Assembly: GCA_002238945.1 (NCBI GenBank)
Contig: MPNI01000009.1
Location: 1 to 64,000, forward strand
DNA from: Proteobacteria bacterium bin106
GTDB taxonomy: Bacteria; Bdellovibrionota_B; Oligoflexia; Oligoflexales; Bin106
DNA length: 64,000 nt
Direction of reading: 5' to 3'
Position 1 is the first letter of the stretch. Each line of letters opens with the position of its first letter. A model generated the notes under the pieces. It saw nothing but the letters and a program-made list of their open reading frames with translations. It made no database searches and was not told the origin of the DNA. Of this stretch, positions 46,792 to 56,190 are shown piece by piece. Made by a program: the position numbers and the translations under genes.

Positions 46792-48102
46792 CTATCTCTC
46801 TGCTAGAGGAACATAAGGTACATCTACCCCACCTTGATAGATCTGCCGAGGCCTACCGATCTGCTCACCACGACGTTTCATCTCTAACCAATGAGCAATC
46901 CAACCTGGCAAACGCCCCAAAGCAAACATCACTGTAAACATTTCTGTGGGAATACCCATCACACGATAAAGGATACCTGAATAAAAATCCACGTTAGGAT
47001 AGAGCTTACGCTCAAGAAAATACGTATCACTCAAAGCTAACTCCTCAATACGCTTTGCTATATCAAGTAAAGGATCATGAACACCAAGTGTTCCTAATAT
47101 ACGATCACAAGCACTCTTAATCACTTTGGCCCTAGGATCAAAGTTCTTATAAACCCGATGACCAAACCCTGAAAGACGGAAAGGATCACGACGATCCTTA
47201 GCACGACGGATCACCGCATCCACATTTCCACCATCTTTATGAATACGCTCAAGCATCTCAATAACCGCCTGATTAGCCCCACCATGCTTAGGTCCCCAAA
47301 GAGCACAAATGCCAGCAGATATGGAAGCAAATAAGTTGGCATCAGAAGATCCCACCAAACGAACAGTGGAAGTAGAGCAGTTTTGCTCATGATCACCATG
47401 CAATATAAACAACATATTCAAGGTCTTGACCCACTCTGGATCCACCTCATAAGATTCCGATGGAACCGCAAACATCATATACAAGAAATTTTCACAAAAA
47501 CTTAAATCATTCTTTGGATAAATCACCGGCTGACCAATAGACTTTTTAAACGAATAAGCAGCAATAGTACGTAACTTAGAGAGCAAACGCGGCACAATCC
47601 GCTTCACCTGCTCCTCATCATTAGGATCCAAGCTATCTGGATAATAGGTAGATAAAGAACATACCATCGATGACAAAATCGCCATAGGATGTGCCTGAGG
47701 AGGATAACCATCATAAAAACTCAACATATCCTCATGAATAAGACTATGATAGGTAAGCTGCTTACGAAAAGCTGACAACTCATCAGCTGTTGGTAGTTTT
47801 CCATAAACCAATAAATAGCTGGTCTCCACAAAATCACTCTTCTCAGCTAGCACCTCCACAGGAATACCACGATACTTCAAAACACCATTCTCACCATCTA
47901 TGTAAGTAACCTCTGATTGAGTGGATCCTGTATTACCATACCCAGAATCCAAAGTAATATACCCACTCTTTGCTCGCAAAGATGTGATATCTATAGCCTT
48001 CTCTTGCTGAGTCCCTGTGATAACAGGAAGCTCATAGCTCTTTGAGCCAAGCTCAAGACGACATGTCTCACCGGTATGTGTATTGTGCGCATTTGAACTC
48101 AT
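46792..48102 (-). CDS. gltA: Citrate synthase
   Basis: Condenses oxaloacetate and acetyl-CoA in the TCA cycle. 436 residues, as is normal for the hexameric type II enzyme. Landmarks: ITYIDGENGVLKYRGIPVE-like N-terminus, LHGDHEQNCSTSTVRLVGSS (catalytic His), LWGPKHGGANQAVIEML, SGFGHRVYKNFDPRAK (second His) and the Asp-containing NVDFYSGILYRVMGIP block. AAGGAGGGAT lies before the ATG. It precedes tolQ by 68 bp and may be co-transcribed with the tol genes. Two inverted repeats lie in its leader. Confidence 0.97.
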   Translation of the reverse strand: MSSNAHNTHTGETCRLELGSKSYELPVITGTQQEKAIDITSLRAKSGYITLDSGYGNTGSTQSEVTYIDGENGVLKYRGIPVEVLAEKSDFVETSYLLVYGKLPTADELSAFRKQLTYHSLIHEDMLSFYDGYPPQAHPMAILSSMVCSLSTYYPDSLDPNDEEQVKRIVPRLLSKLRTIAAYSFKKSIGQPVIYPKNDLSFCENFLYMMFAVPSESYEVDPEWVKTLNMLFILHGDHEQNCSTSTVRLVGSSDANLFASISAGICALWGPKHGGANQAVIEMLERIHKDGGNVDAVIRRAKDRRDPFRLSGFGHRVYKNFDPRAKVIKSACDRILGTLGVHDPLLDIAKRIEELALSDTYFLERKLYPNVDFYSGILYRVMGIPTEMFTVMFALGRLPGWIAHWLEMKRRGEQIGRPRQIYQGGVDVPYVPLAER

Positions 48103-49271
48103 GGATCCCTCCTTTAAGGATATCTAATTCTCTTACTCTCAAAACCAGTTTTTCTTAAGCACAATCTCCTTCAACCAGATTGTGTTGACTCATGTGTGTA
48201 TATGCTAATTGGTTGTTCTCATCATCACGACCAACATCATCACAAGATCTTTATGACCTTTATTCCTTCCTTTATTCCTTCCTTTTCTTTATCTCTTTAA
48301 AGGAATAAAGATCTTCTTTGCTATAACCAACATCCACATATATAGGATAAACGCCTAAGAAATGCTTATCGTACACATCTTCTTATATATTATTATCATA
48401 TGGCTATATGATATACCTATTTATCCATTATAAACATAATAGACAGCCCCCTAGTATCTATATGGAGTGTCTATATGAAGCATCTATATGGATTATACAA
48501 CCTGCTAATAGTCATATGACTTTTTGATAGCGATTTTTTTTATTTTGATCTTGCTTTTTTCAAACAACGATATATATTGTCTTCAGCTCACTTGGAAACC
48601 TTTCGTAGAGCTTTGTTGTAGCACCATTTTTGGTGCTACATATCTTTAGCATAAAACACTCATAGACTCTTACAAGCTGACTAAGCTCACTATTAGCTAG
48701 CTGCTAGCTCACTGCTACTAGCTTACTACTGATAGCTTACTACTGATAACCAACTAAGAACGGCGAGTAAGCTTTCAAGCCCACTTGCTTGATGTTTGTA
48801 TGTCATGCCAGGGGTGGCCTCTCATAAGATTAAGATCGTCTCATAAAGATCTCAATGAGACCACCCGAGCAGATACACAGACACCCATACATAACAAGAG
48901 AAAGATATATGACCCTACACGTTGATTGTATAGACAATATACCCGCTCACTCCCGCATCAAGCGACTGCTTTAACGAGTTTTTAGCAAGCATTAGAAACC
49001 ATAAGCTTTTAGACTCTTTTTGTCCCTACACATGTTTAAGGCCTGCTGGTAGCAACTGTGCCATGACTAAGACGTCACGTTTTGGTTCCACTCACAACGC
49101 GCATACTCAACTGTGCATCTTGTGGGAAAAAGGCTCTCGGCAACCTTTAGCATACTTCTTGCGCGCACATAGAAACGAGCACAGAAGACCTCTCATTTTT
49201 ACTAACTGCGTTACTACGCAAGTCCATTACTCTTTGTGAACATTCAAATATAAAAAGGAAAAAACACGACC
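48103..49271. other. 1.2-kb spacer with several hairpins, possible ncRNA, no gene seen
   Basis: It contains an 8-bp stem (CACAATCT 48160-48167, AGATTGTG 48177-48184) in the gltA leader. An 11-bp inverted repeat AAGATCTTTAT/ATAAAGATCTT (48244-48254, 48305-48315) encloses a 12-bp direct repeat. A hairpin TGTAGCACCA/TGGTGCTACA lies at 48617-48640, 14-bp repeats at 48704-48748, and GGGTGG..TCTCAT/ATGAGACCACCC at 48812-48866. The segment 48930-49190 looks less AT-rich than the rest. No tRNA, tmRNA, RNase P or SRP signature was recognised. Confidence 0.5.
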
Positions 49272-50957
49272 ATGAGACAGTACCCATCTATCATTCATTG
49301 CCATCAATCATCATTAAAATTCCATTTCATCTCACTCCTGCTATGCTACGCTGCTTTATCTTGTGGCCCAGCACACACAACATCTTCATCTCTAGCGAGC
49401 ACACAAGAAAACCTAACCCCTAGCAAGCTATGTGACAATCAAACAACACAGGTCATAGAACATAAAGACAAAAAAAGTGAAAAAGAAGTGTATGTCCTCA
49501 GCTGGCAAGAAGAAGATAACTTCCATTGCCTGACAACTTTGAAAGAACATCAACACAGCTCAAAAAACTCAGATATATTGTTTTATGCTGAGCAGGATAA
49601 TACCTCCACAAGTCACCGCCTTATGGGCAGTGTAGTTACCGGTATATCTTTTATAGGTGGTGTAAGCACTTTACCCACAACCATAACAAGCACAGGCTCT
49701 ACTTTATGGCAAAACATCCTCAATAAAGAGCTCCGTTGGATCCTCTCAAGAGCCCAAAAGAATGCTCAAAAGGTTGTGCTCTCACTTGCAAGCCTCGGAG
49801 CCATAGGAGGTTATGTGTATCTAAAAGACAGACAACCAGGACTATTTTCTCAAGATCCCCGTGAGCTAAGTAGCACTTTAGCTCACAGCAGAAACCCTCA
49901 AACCATCAGCTTAAAACAGCCTCTCAAAACACGTCAAAATGATAATTTCTTATCTCCTCGAAGGGATCCATCCAACCCTGCTGTCGGCTTTATTTCAGAC
50001 GATGATCGATCTGCTTACAAAGCATTTCGCTCTAAGCTTGATGCATCGTTTCTGAATGAAGAAATCATCAACGAAAACGTCCATGAAGACGAACTCCTAA
50101 AATACAACGAAGGCAGACAACAGGTTAAATACCTTGAAAAAGAACTTTATGCCTTATCTTTACATGCACTTCATCATCATCTAGAAAACATAGCCTTTTT
50201 TGATGAAGACCTTCTCAGTCTTAAAGATATATCTTATTTAAGCGCACAAGATCTCAAGTTGTTTCTCAACACCTTATCTCTTCAAGAGTTTGACTATTCT
50301 TTTTCAGAAAGACTATCCATTACCATTCTTAAACATATTTTTTTGGATAGAATCATGGGACTCCGTAACACTTCTGTAAGAGAGATTTTAGCAGCATATA
50401 ACCTGACCACTGATACTCAGGAACTTCAGTTATACAAAACCTCAGAAGAGGCACTCAAAAAACGCTTTTCAAACTTCACTAAGTCCCTCCTTATTTTGAA
50501 AGGACACACTCTCGGTTATCAAACACCACTCAAATATCTTTACTCAAGCTTTGATAATGTTATTGAAGTGGCTAATATTCTTAAAACCATCAACCATCCA
50601 CTCACTACTTATATCAGTGGCAAAAAAGCTAGCATCCATGATTTAGATTTTGATCTCTACAAAGCTTTCTTTCATGCTCTAAGTAACAGAGAATTTGTCA
50701 AAAGGCACTTTAAAAGCCTAAAAATTGCTCTTCATATTGATAAATATCAACAGGACAAACTTTTACACAATATTTTCTTAAGCTCTGTATTTCGTCTCCA
50801 GGATATATCTTCTAGAAAGCTCTTATCTAAATACGACATTGTCTATGCAGGATTTCTCGTCCCTTCTTTAGACAGACAGCTCAGAAAAGAATTGAAACAA
50901 TTCAAAACAAATCATTACCTCAAAGGCCTCATCATTAAAGCTAACTCTAAGAATTAG
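49272..50957 (+). CDS. Large putative lipoprotein, unknown
   Basis: 561 residues. A signal peptide ends ALSC (lipobox, Cys about residue 31). Two Cys follow in the N-terminal part (KLCDNQ, FHCLTT). A Gly-rich hydrophobic stretch occupies about residues 115-140 (MGSVVTGISFIGGVSTLP) and another lies near 170 (VVLSLASLGAIGGYVYL). From about residue 235 the protein is helical and charged, without a known domain. The plan (export signal, N-terminal Cys, hydrophobic segments, long helical domain) recalls both the four-Cys lipoproteins and the exported pair at 8556/10781. The 3' end with its stop codon has been duplicated in 13-bp units. Confidence 0.7.
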   Translation: MRQYPSIIHCHQSSLKFHFISLLLCYAALSCGPAHTTSSSLASTQENLTPSKLCDNQTTQVIEHKDKKSEKEVYVLSWQEEDNFHCLTTLKEHQHSSKNSDILFYAEQDNTSTSHRLMGSVVTGISFIGGVSTLPTTITSTGSTLWQNILNKELRWILSRAQKNAQKVVLSLASLGAIGGYVYLKDRQPGLFSQDPRELSSTLAHSRNPQTISLKQPLKTRQNDNFLSPRRDPSNPAVGFISDDDRSAYKAFRSKLDASFLNEEIINENVHEDELLKYNEGRQQVKYLEKELYALSLHALHHHLENIAFFDEDLLSLKDISYLSAQDLKLFLNTLSLQEFDYSFSERLSITILKHIFLDRIMGLRNTSVREILAAYNLTTDTQELQLYKTSEEALKKRFSNFTKSLLILKGHTLGYQTPLKYLYSSFDNVIEVANILKTINHPLTTYISGKKASIHDLDFDLYKAFFHALSNREFVKRHFKSLKIALHIDKYQQDKLLHNIFLSSVFRLQDISSRKLLSKYDIVYAGFLVPSLDRQLRKELKQFKTNHYLKGLIIKANSKN

Positions 50958-50983
50958 CTCTAAGAATTAACTTTAAAAATTGA
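50945..50983. repeat. 13-bp tandem repeat spanning the stop codon of the 49272 gene
   Basis: The units ctctaagaattaG, ctctaagaattaA and ctttaaaaattgA follow one another. Each ends in a stop triplet (TAG, TAA, TGA). Because the unit is 13 bp, the three stops fall in three different frames. Confidence 0.85.
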
Positions 50984-51069
50984 CTTTTAGCCTCTTATGT
51001 AGTATGATTTCATGGTCCATAGACATATGGGCCACATCATTTATATTAAATAATTAACAAGGATCTGTA

Positions 51070-52797
51070 ATGAACACCCTAAAGCACATAACCACAGTAC
51101 TATTCCTGCTGTGGCTATGTCATATGCCTTTTTTAGCCTACGGCAACACAACTCATAATGATTTAGCAAAAGAAGCTCAAAACAACTATCTTCTCAAAAA
51201 TACTGACGGAGCATTTGCTCTAAGCTCTTGTCGTAGAGTCATCACACACAAAGAAACACAAAAAAACTCCTGTTTAACTCAAGCATTTATCCCTGAAAGT
51301 GATAAGCTCTTAGCTCAAAATCTTTCTGAAGTTCATAGCTCTGCAGCCATCATACCTGTTATAGGATACAGACTTCTCGGCACAGCTGCTGAATCATGGG
51401 GCAAACATCTCCACTGGCTGCCTAAAAACACACTGACAAAATGGGTGCTTTCTCTAGCTGGAGGAGCAATAGCTGTGGGTTATCTTGTGGGAAAACTTAA
51501 TGGTACTGAAGATACTGAAAAGGGAATATTTTTTTCAAAAAATCAAGAAGGAAATAAAGAAAAAAATTCATCTCAAAATGATAGTAAAGAAGATCTTTCC
51601 TCTCAAGATCATAACGAAGAAGATATGCTCCTTCCACCAGATCCCGACCCTAAACCCATAGCACCTATCCACAACAACCACATGGATAAAGATACTTTAG
51701 ATGTTGGCGAAAATTTATTACCATTAGTCTGGGAACAAATGAGTGATGATAATTTTGACGCCCAACTTATAGAGCATAATATATCTTTACATGACTATCA
51801 AAAGGCCATAACAAAAGTAGAAGCATTTGCTAGAAAAACACTGCTTATTTCACCTACAGCTAAAGACGATCATAGTAGAGACGATCTTTCTGGGCTGTTT
51901 TCTAAAAACAGAGACTATATAAAAAATGTACCACAAAGTGTGCTAGATACTTATCAATATGCCTTTAGTGCTTCAAAGTTCCTCCTTGCAGACTATCTCA
52001 AAATCATTAAGCACAAACTCATATTTTTATTCAATGATATTGAACTAACAAGGGATGGATACGCACTTTACACACGTCCACTCGTCAAACATTTTGCAAC
52101 ACAGATGCCACGTATCATCAATGAAGCGTGTACTTCCATAAGTAACACGAGTTCTAATATCGATCTGCCGGATTGTTTGGAGTTATATAGCTATATTATA
52201 CTTGAAGGCATTGATCCTTCCCAGTCGTCTGAAGAATATGCAGAAAGCAAAGCTAAGCTCTATAGAATAATGGAAGATATCGATTTGTCTTCATATGATG
52301 AGTTTATAGATCACAAATACCGTCTCAAAGATATATTGAGTGGCAGTGAAATTGATCCCTCTCCAACAGGAGAGTACCTGGCTAGCAAATTTCGTCTCAA
52401 GTATTCCATAGACGACTACTCTTTAATCAGCTCAATACTGTTTATTCACATAAGATACCACCTTCTTCAGATCGAAGAAGCCTACATCGATGATGTTAAG
52501 CAACGTTTTGCTGCTATTGATAAACTTCACAGCAAAGCCATGAAGTTCTATTTTGATTTACCTTCTTATCATCACATCACTCGATCCAGTCGCACAAAAA
52601 TACTACAAGACTTAGTCACCAACCCTTCACAATATCTCAAAGATCACCCCCAACTCGCTGCCTTCAATGACAGAGTGTATACGGATACCTCACTGAAAAA
52701 AATATTTGCTTCAGAAGGCTTCCACAAGATCCACTTAGAACCTCATGGCAGTGATCGTTACTTGCACCTTTTTGATAATATTCTACCCTTTAGATAA
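51070..52797 (+). CDS. Large exported protein with an internal 24-residue repeat
   Basis: 575 residues with a cleavable signal (TTVLFLLWLCHMPFLAYG, about residues 8-25). Two Cys follow (SSCRRV, NSCLTQ), then a Gly-rich hydrophobic segment (WVLSLAGGAIAVGYLVG, about residues 136-152), an acidic Ser/Asp/Pro linker and a helical domain. Between about residues 380 and 455 three units of roughly 24 residues repeat, each starting IDPS or IDLS and carrying E-Y/F-x(3)-K-x-R/K-L. KKIFAS near the C-terminus recalls FKKILAS of the 8556/10781 pair. It is on the same strand as the 49272 gene, 112 bp later. Function unknown. Confidence 0.72.
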   Translation: MNTLKHITTVLFLLWLCHMPFLAYGNTTHNDLAKEAQNNYLLKNTDGAFALSSCRRVITHKETQKNSCLTQAFIPESDKLLAQNLSEVHSSAAIIPVIGYRLLGTAAESWGKHLHWLPKNTLTKWVLSLAGGAIAVGYLVGKLNGTEDTEKGIFFSKNQEGNKEKNSSQNDSKEDLSSQDHNEEDMLLPPDPDPKPIAPIHNNHMDKDTLDVGENLLPLVWEQMSDDNFDAQLIEHNISLHDYQKAITKVEAFARKTLLISPTAKDDHSRDDLSGLFSKNRDYIKNVPQSVLDTYQYAFSASKFLLADYLKIIKHKLIFLFNDIELTRDGYALYTRPLVKHFATQMPRIINEACTSISNTSSNIDLPDCLELYSYIILEGIDPSQSSEEYAESKAKLYRIMEDIDLSSYDEFIDHKYRLKDILSGSEIDPSPTGEYLASKFRLKYSIDDYSLISSILFIHIRYHLLQIEEAYIDDVKQRFAAIDKLHSKAMKFYFDLPSYHHITRSSRTKILQDLVTNPSQYLKDHPQLAAFNDRVYTDTSLKKIFASEGFHKIHLEPHGSDRYLHLFDNILPFR

Positions 52798-53310
52798 TAT
52801 CTAAAAACATAGACGTTTTTCCAAGAAAAACCATAGCTGCATACATAAAGGATGAACGTGCTGTCTGCTATCATCAAAAACAACCACGTTCAGACTATGT
52901 TTTACTTGATCCTAGCTTTAACAGTTCAAACTTAGTAATAATTGTAATTTATTAAAATAACAGAATTTTTTGCAACAATTTTGACTCCATACTTCTCACT
53001 TAGGCGGACAGACTCTCATTTAAACGCCTCATTGTAACCATACCTACGTCATATCGACCTCCATGATAAACGGACACTATCTTAGCCTTAGCCGATTTTC
53101 TAGACCGTACCCAGTACTTTCTCTAGTGAACCTCAAAATTACTTCTACTATTTTGGGAAGATTCAAGATTCTTATAATAATCTTGATTTTTAAATTTTTT
53201 CGGATATACTCCCCTAAAGGATGATAGCCTGTGCTCATCTACTTTTAATGTGACACGATTTTGATAGTTATGTTTTTTGTATTTAGTATTATTTCATAAA
53301 GGGAACTACA
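52798..53310. other. Spacer of about 510 bp with a probable terminator
   Basis: AT-rich. GAACGTG/CACGTTC inverted words lie near 52855-52890, and a terminator-like hairpin at 53163-53200. No gene, tRNA or repeat array is seen. The stretch from about 52990 to 53110 has a more even base composition but no open frame of note. Confidence 0.5.
53163..53200 (+). terminator. Intrinsic terminator-like hairpin
   Basis: TCAAGATT (53163-53170) pairs with AATCTTGA (53179-53186) around an eight-base loop and is followed by TTTTTAAATTTTTT. It is 365 bp beyond the 51070 gene, so an unseen short transcript or a long 3' UTR is implied. Confidence 0.6.
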
Positions 53311-53808
53311 ATGAATAACTTAGTAAAATTTTTTGTGATGCTATGTTTAGGCTTACCGATAATTTCTTCGCAGGCCTATGGGTTTTCACCCGATGCAGCT
53401 TCTTCAAGTCAGTACGATACCTTTGATGTTTCTCAGTTCGATTTGGATAACAATTTAGATATCCTGGTAAAAAATGGCGTAAGTAGTAACTTTGTTGATC
53501 TTATTCTTGATCATAATGGAATGACAGAAAAAGAAAAGTTTCTAGCTATTCAAGATGTTGCTAATCAGTTACTTGAAGGACATAGTAACATTTCACTACT
53601 AATTCCTGATCCAAAACTGTCCCAAGAAGAATTGATGGCCTTGCATAGGAGTGACAGAGACAGAACGAATTCTGGCGAAGGTACTTACCCAGACATACCG
53701 TTGAACAGTAGGATTCTTACTACAGCTTATGAAATAATAGGTTATTCTATTTTCTTCATTGGAATGCTAGTAATGGTTACGTTCGTAGTGGTCGGTATGT
53801 CTGGATAA
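53311..53808 (+). CDS. Small exported protein with C-terminal membrane helix, unknown
   Basis: 165 residues, AAAGGGAA six bases before the ATG. Signal peptide FFVMLCLGLPIISSQAYG. The mature part starts Asp/Ser-rich (YDTFDVSQFDLDNNLDILV), has a Leu-rich helical middle and ends in one strong hydrophobic helix (IIGYSIFFIGMLVMVTFVVVG). It has no Cys after the signal, unlike the other exported proteins. Its coding strand looks richer in G and T than those of other plus-strand genes nearby, which may mean recent acquisition. The MITE-like element lies 120 bp downstream. Confidence 0.65.
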   Translation: MNNLVKFFVMLCLGLPIISSQAYGFSPDAASSSQYDTFDVSQFDLDNNLDILVKNGVSSNFVDLILDHNGMTEKEKFLAIQDVANQLLEGHSNISLLIPDPKLSQEELMALHRSDRDRTNSGEGTYPDIPLNSRILTTAYEIIGYSIFFIGMLVMVTFVVVGMSG

Positions 53809-53931
53809 GGTCTACATTAAAAAACACATGCATAATGATATACGCGCTTTGCTTTCCGGTAAGAAAGATGTTGTATATCAAGAGACACACAAGCAGTTCA
53901 GATATTGTAAAAAATACAGATCATTGCAAAA

Positions 53932-54147
53932 GGCTCTGTTGTGATCAATTAGTAGTGCTAGGATACCTAAAAATGAGTAGATTTTAGCCTAAATTAATTT
54001 TGTTAAGTTAATGCAAGTTACTTTCTCAAAGATGAGGCAAGAAGTATATTTCCTTCCATAGAATGCTCCACCTGATTTATTCTACAAAGAATAACGAGCA
54101 ATCCCAACATAATTGCTTATATAACGCCGCTTGATCACAACAGAGCC
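53932..54147. mobile_element. MITE-like element with 17-bp perfect inverted ends (IS6-like)
   Basis: GGCTCTGTTGTGATCAA at 53932-53948 is the exact inverse of 54131-54147, giving a 216-bp element. The outer GGCTCTGTTG resembles the terminal repeats of IS6/IS26-type elements. The interior has no open frame. I see no clear 8-bp target duplication in the flanks (ttgcaaaa versus attaaaaa). It sits between the small exported gene and hipA. Confidence 0.65.
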
Positions 54148-54199
54148 ATTAAAAAAACCAAAGACTCTTATAATCTCAAAAAAATAGGTACTCTGTATT

Positions 54200-55636
54200 C
54201 TAAAATAGAGAGGTGTTTCTTCTTATGGTTTCCTTAGGACCTGTTCTTAACTGATGCACTCGATCTTTAATAATCTCAATAATTTCATCATAAATAGGAG
54301 ACTTAAACGATTGCTCCTCAAATTCCTTTTTAAGCTCCAAGGCTTTACCTTCAATGGTATCCATCATGTTATTCATGGTGGTTTCAAAAGAAGCCTTAGC
54401 AGCATCTAAGTCCTCTTTAAAGGAATTTTCAACAAACTTGAAAAAATCACTTTTTTTGACACAATCAGGAGAATCTTCTTCTCCTACTCTCATCGCCATA
54501 TCAAGAGTCACATCAGGATAAACAGCCATGGATAAGATGTCATAGGCGGGAGCAACTCGAAGTCCTTTTTTGTCGTAAAGCAAGCTGTAATTTTTATGAT
54601 GGGCATCGCTATTTCCCACTATAAAATTATACAAGATGATAGTGAGAAATGTGAGCTTATTGGTGCCAGGATCAACACAATGCTCACCGATAACATCCAT
54701 GCATTTCTGGATGCCAGGACCACCATAAAATTCAAATTTTTTGCTCTCAGTGAGACTCATAATCTGACAAAAGTCCTCCTGATGAATACTCCGGGTAACG
54801 CCTTGATCGTCTTGATAACGATCGTAACGTTCAATAAGAAAACAGGAACTATCACCAACATGCAATAAGGTGCAATTTGGAGCCTCCAGTCCCACTCTCT
54901 GAGCTAAGGTCATACAGAAGTATTCGTTGTAGGTGGTATTTGGAAATTTCCAAAGCGCAGGTTTTAAAATGTGAGTGGTAAGACCTCCACCCTTCATCAA
55001 GGCCACCTTGCCATCCACAAATCCAACAGGGAGTTTTTCTTGAGCTCCAGCTAACGATAAACGGTACCCTTTATCCACCAGCATAGGCAGCTTAAACAGG
55101 TCATCCATAACTTGATATAAGCTCTTCTCATCGAGGAGTTCCATTGCATCTGTGGGCACAGGAGGTTTGGTATTGTGAAGATGAAATGTGATCGCTCCGG
55201 CACAGTCACCGCCGAGAACTGTTAAAAAGGCAGCAGCAAAACAGCGCCTCTCCTCTGTGTGCACATACTCATGCTTTTCTGATTCGTCCAGATAATCAGA
55301 CAACCGTTGATGACTCTTGGATTCTGGAAGCAAGCCTCTAAAAAAATAACGCACTGGCTTAGGATCACTATCAGACTGCCTATTATAGTCAATAAATGCC
55401 TCTTCTTGCAAAGGCAATGAAATGGATAGTTGTTCTCCTCCTTTTTTAAGATGCTCTGGGTCATAGGTAAAAACGAGGCTGTGCTTGGGTGAAAAACGAT
55501 CAGGAATCACGTACTGATCTAACTTTCCCGCCAGTTCTCCATGGAGGTAAACATCAAGGCTTCGATGGATATTTGTTTCTTCTTCTGACAGTTTTCTCCA
55601 CACACGGGGCTTGATGACTTCTTCTTCTTCTGCCAT
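54200..55636 (-). CDS. hipA: HipA-family serine/threonine kinase, orphan
   Basis: 478 residues. The N-terminal HipA couple domain (LDVYLHGELAGKLDQY..., LSISLPLQEE) is followed by YFFRGLLPES, then the kinase core: LSLAGAQEKLPV (P-loop region), THILKP (ATP-binding Lys), NFIVGNSDAHHKNYSLLYD (catalytic Asp and Asn) and LRVAPAYDILS (metal-binding Asp). HipA kinases act in toxin-antitoxin pairs with the DNA-binding HipB. No hipB-like frame precedes or follows it, so it is an orphan or a solitary regulator. A C-terminal helical tail of about 90 residues is charged. A purine stretch, CCTGAGGAAT, lies before the ATG. Confidence 0.88.
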   Translation of the reverse strand: MAEEEEVIKPRVWRKLSEEETNIHRSLDVYLHGELAGKLDQYVIPDRFSPKHSLVFTYDPEHLKKGGEQLSISLPLQEEAFIDYNRQSDSDPKPVRYFFRGLLPESKSHQRLSDYLDESEKHEYVHTEERRCFAAAFLTVLGGDCAGAITFHLHNTKPPVPTDAMELLDEKSLYQVMDDLFKLPMLVDKGYRLSLAGAQEKLPVGFVDGKVALMKGGGLTTHILKPALWKFPNTTYNEYFCMTLAQRVGLEAPNCTLLHVGDSSCFLIERYDRYQDDQGVTRSIHQEDFCQIMSLTESKKFEFYGGPGIQKCMDVIGEHCVDPGTNKLTFLTIILYNFIVGNSDAHHKNYSLLYDKKGLRVAPAYDILSMAVYPDVTLDMAMRVGEEDSPDCVKKSDFFKFVENSFKEDLDAAKASFETTMNNMMDTIEGKALELKKEFEEQSFKSPIYDEIIEIIKDRVHQLRTGPKETIRRNTSLF

Positions 55637-56190
55637 GGCTTATATTCCTCAGGATAAAAAGTTAGTACTTGTAATCATATGAGATGGAATCGTCACTTAT
55701 CATTGCTTAACTTAGCTAGTCTACCATTTCACTAAAAACTATCAAAGACCTAAATTTTTATAACCCACCCATGGATGGATAACTAATAAACAAGAATTTT
55801 TTAGCAGAGTTATCCCAAAAAATAGAGAAAAAATACCATAACATCAACTCATAGAGTGTGTGTTTTTTTGAGATACAAAGATATATAACAAGGTTGAAAA
55901 TATGATCAAGAAGATCTCGAAAGCAAAGAACAGTTACCCATATCACCACTGACCTAAATTCACTCTAGGTCTTGAGTTTAGCGTAACCAAATCACATAGC
56001 CATAATCTGTATAAAAGGTGGACTGATTGCTTGAAAAGCAAGATGACACCAAAAAAACAAGTAACCATCGCAAGCAGCATGCTAAAGAGCTGATAGCACA
56101 ACACAAAGTAGATACACAAGGTTATAATGAAGTTTTAACAAAAAAACCACTCCCATTCTTACATCTAAAATGACTCAACGTTAAGTTAAG
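55637..56190. other. Spacer of about 550 bp upstream of hipA; no antitoxin gene found
   Basis: All six frames were checked by eye for a helix-turn-helix hipB partner; none was found. A 63-codon minus-strand frame at 55758-55949 is hydrophobic and Phe-rich and not convincing. No RNA gene or repeat array seen. Confidence 0.5.

Noticed and set aside
48930..49190. tmRNA, SRP RNA or RNase P RNA
   Set aside because: None of the conserved core sequences of these RNAs was found, and the less AT-rich composition alone is not enough.
55758..55949. Possible small gene or HipB upstream of hipA
   Set aside because: Hydrophobic, Phe-rich, without helix-turn-helix pattern or ribosome site.
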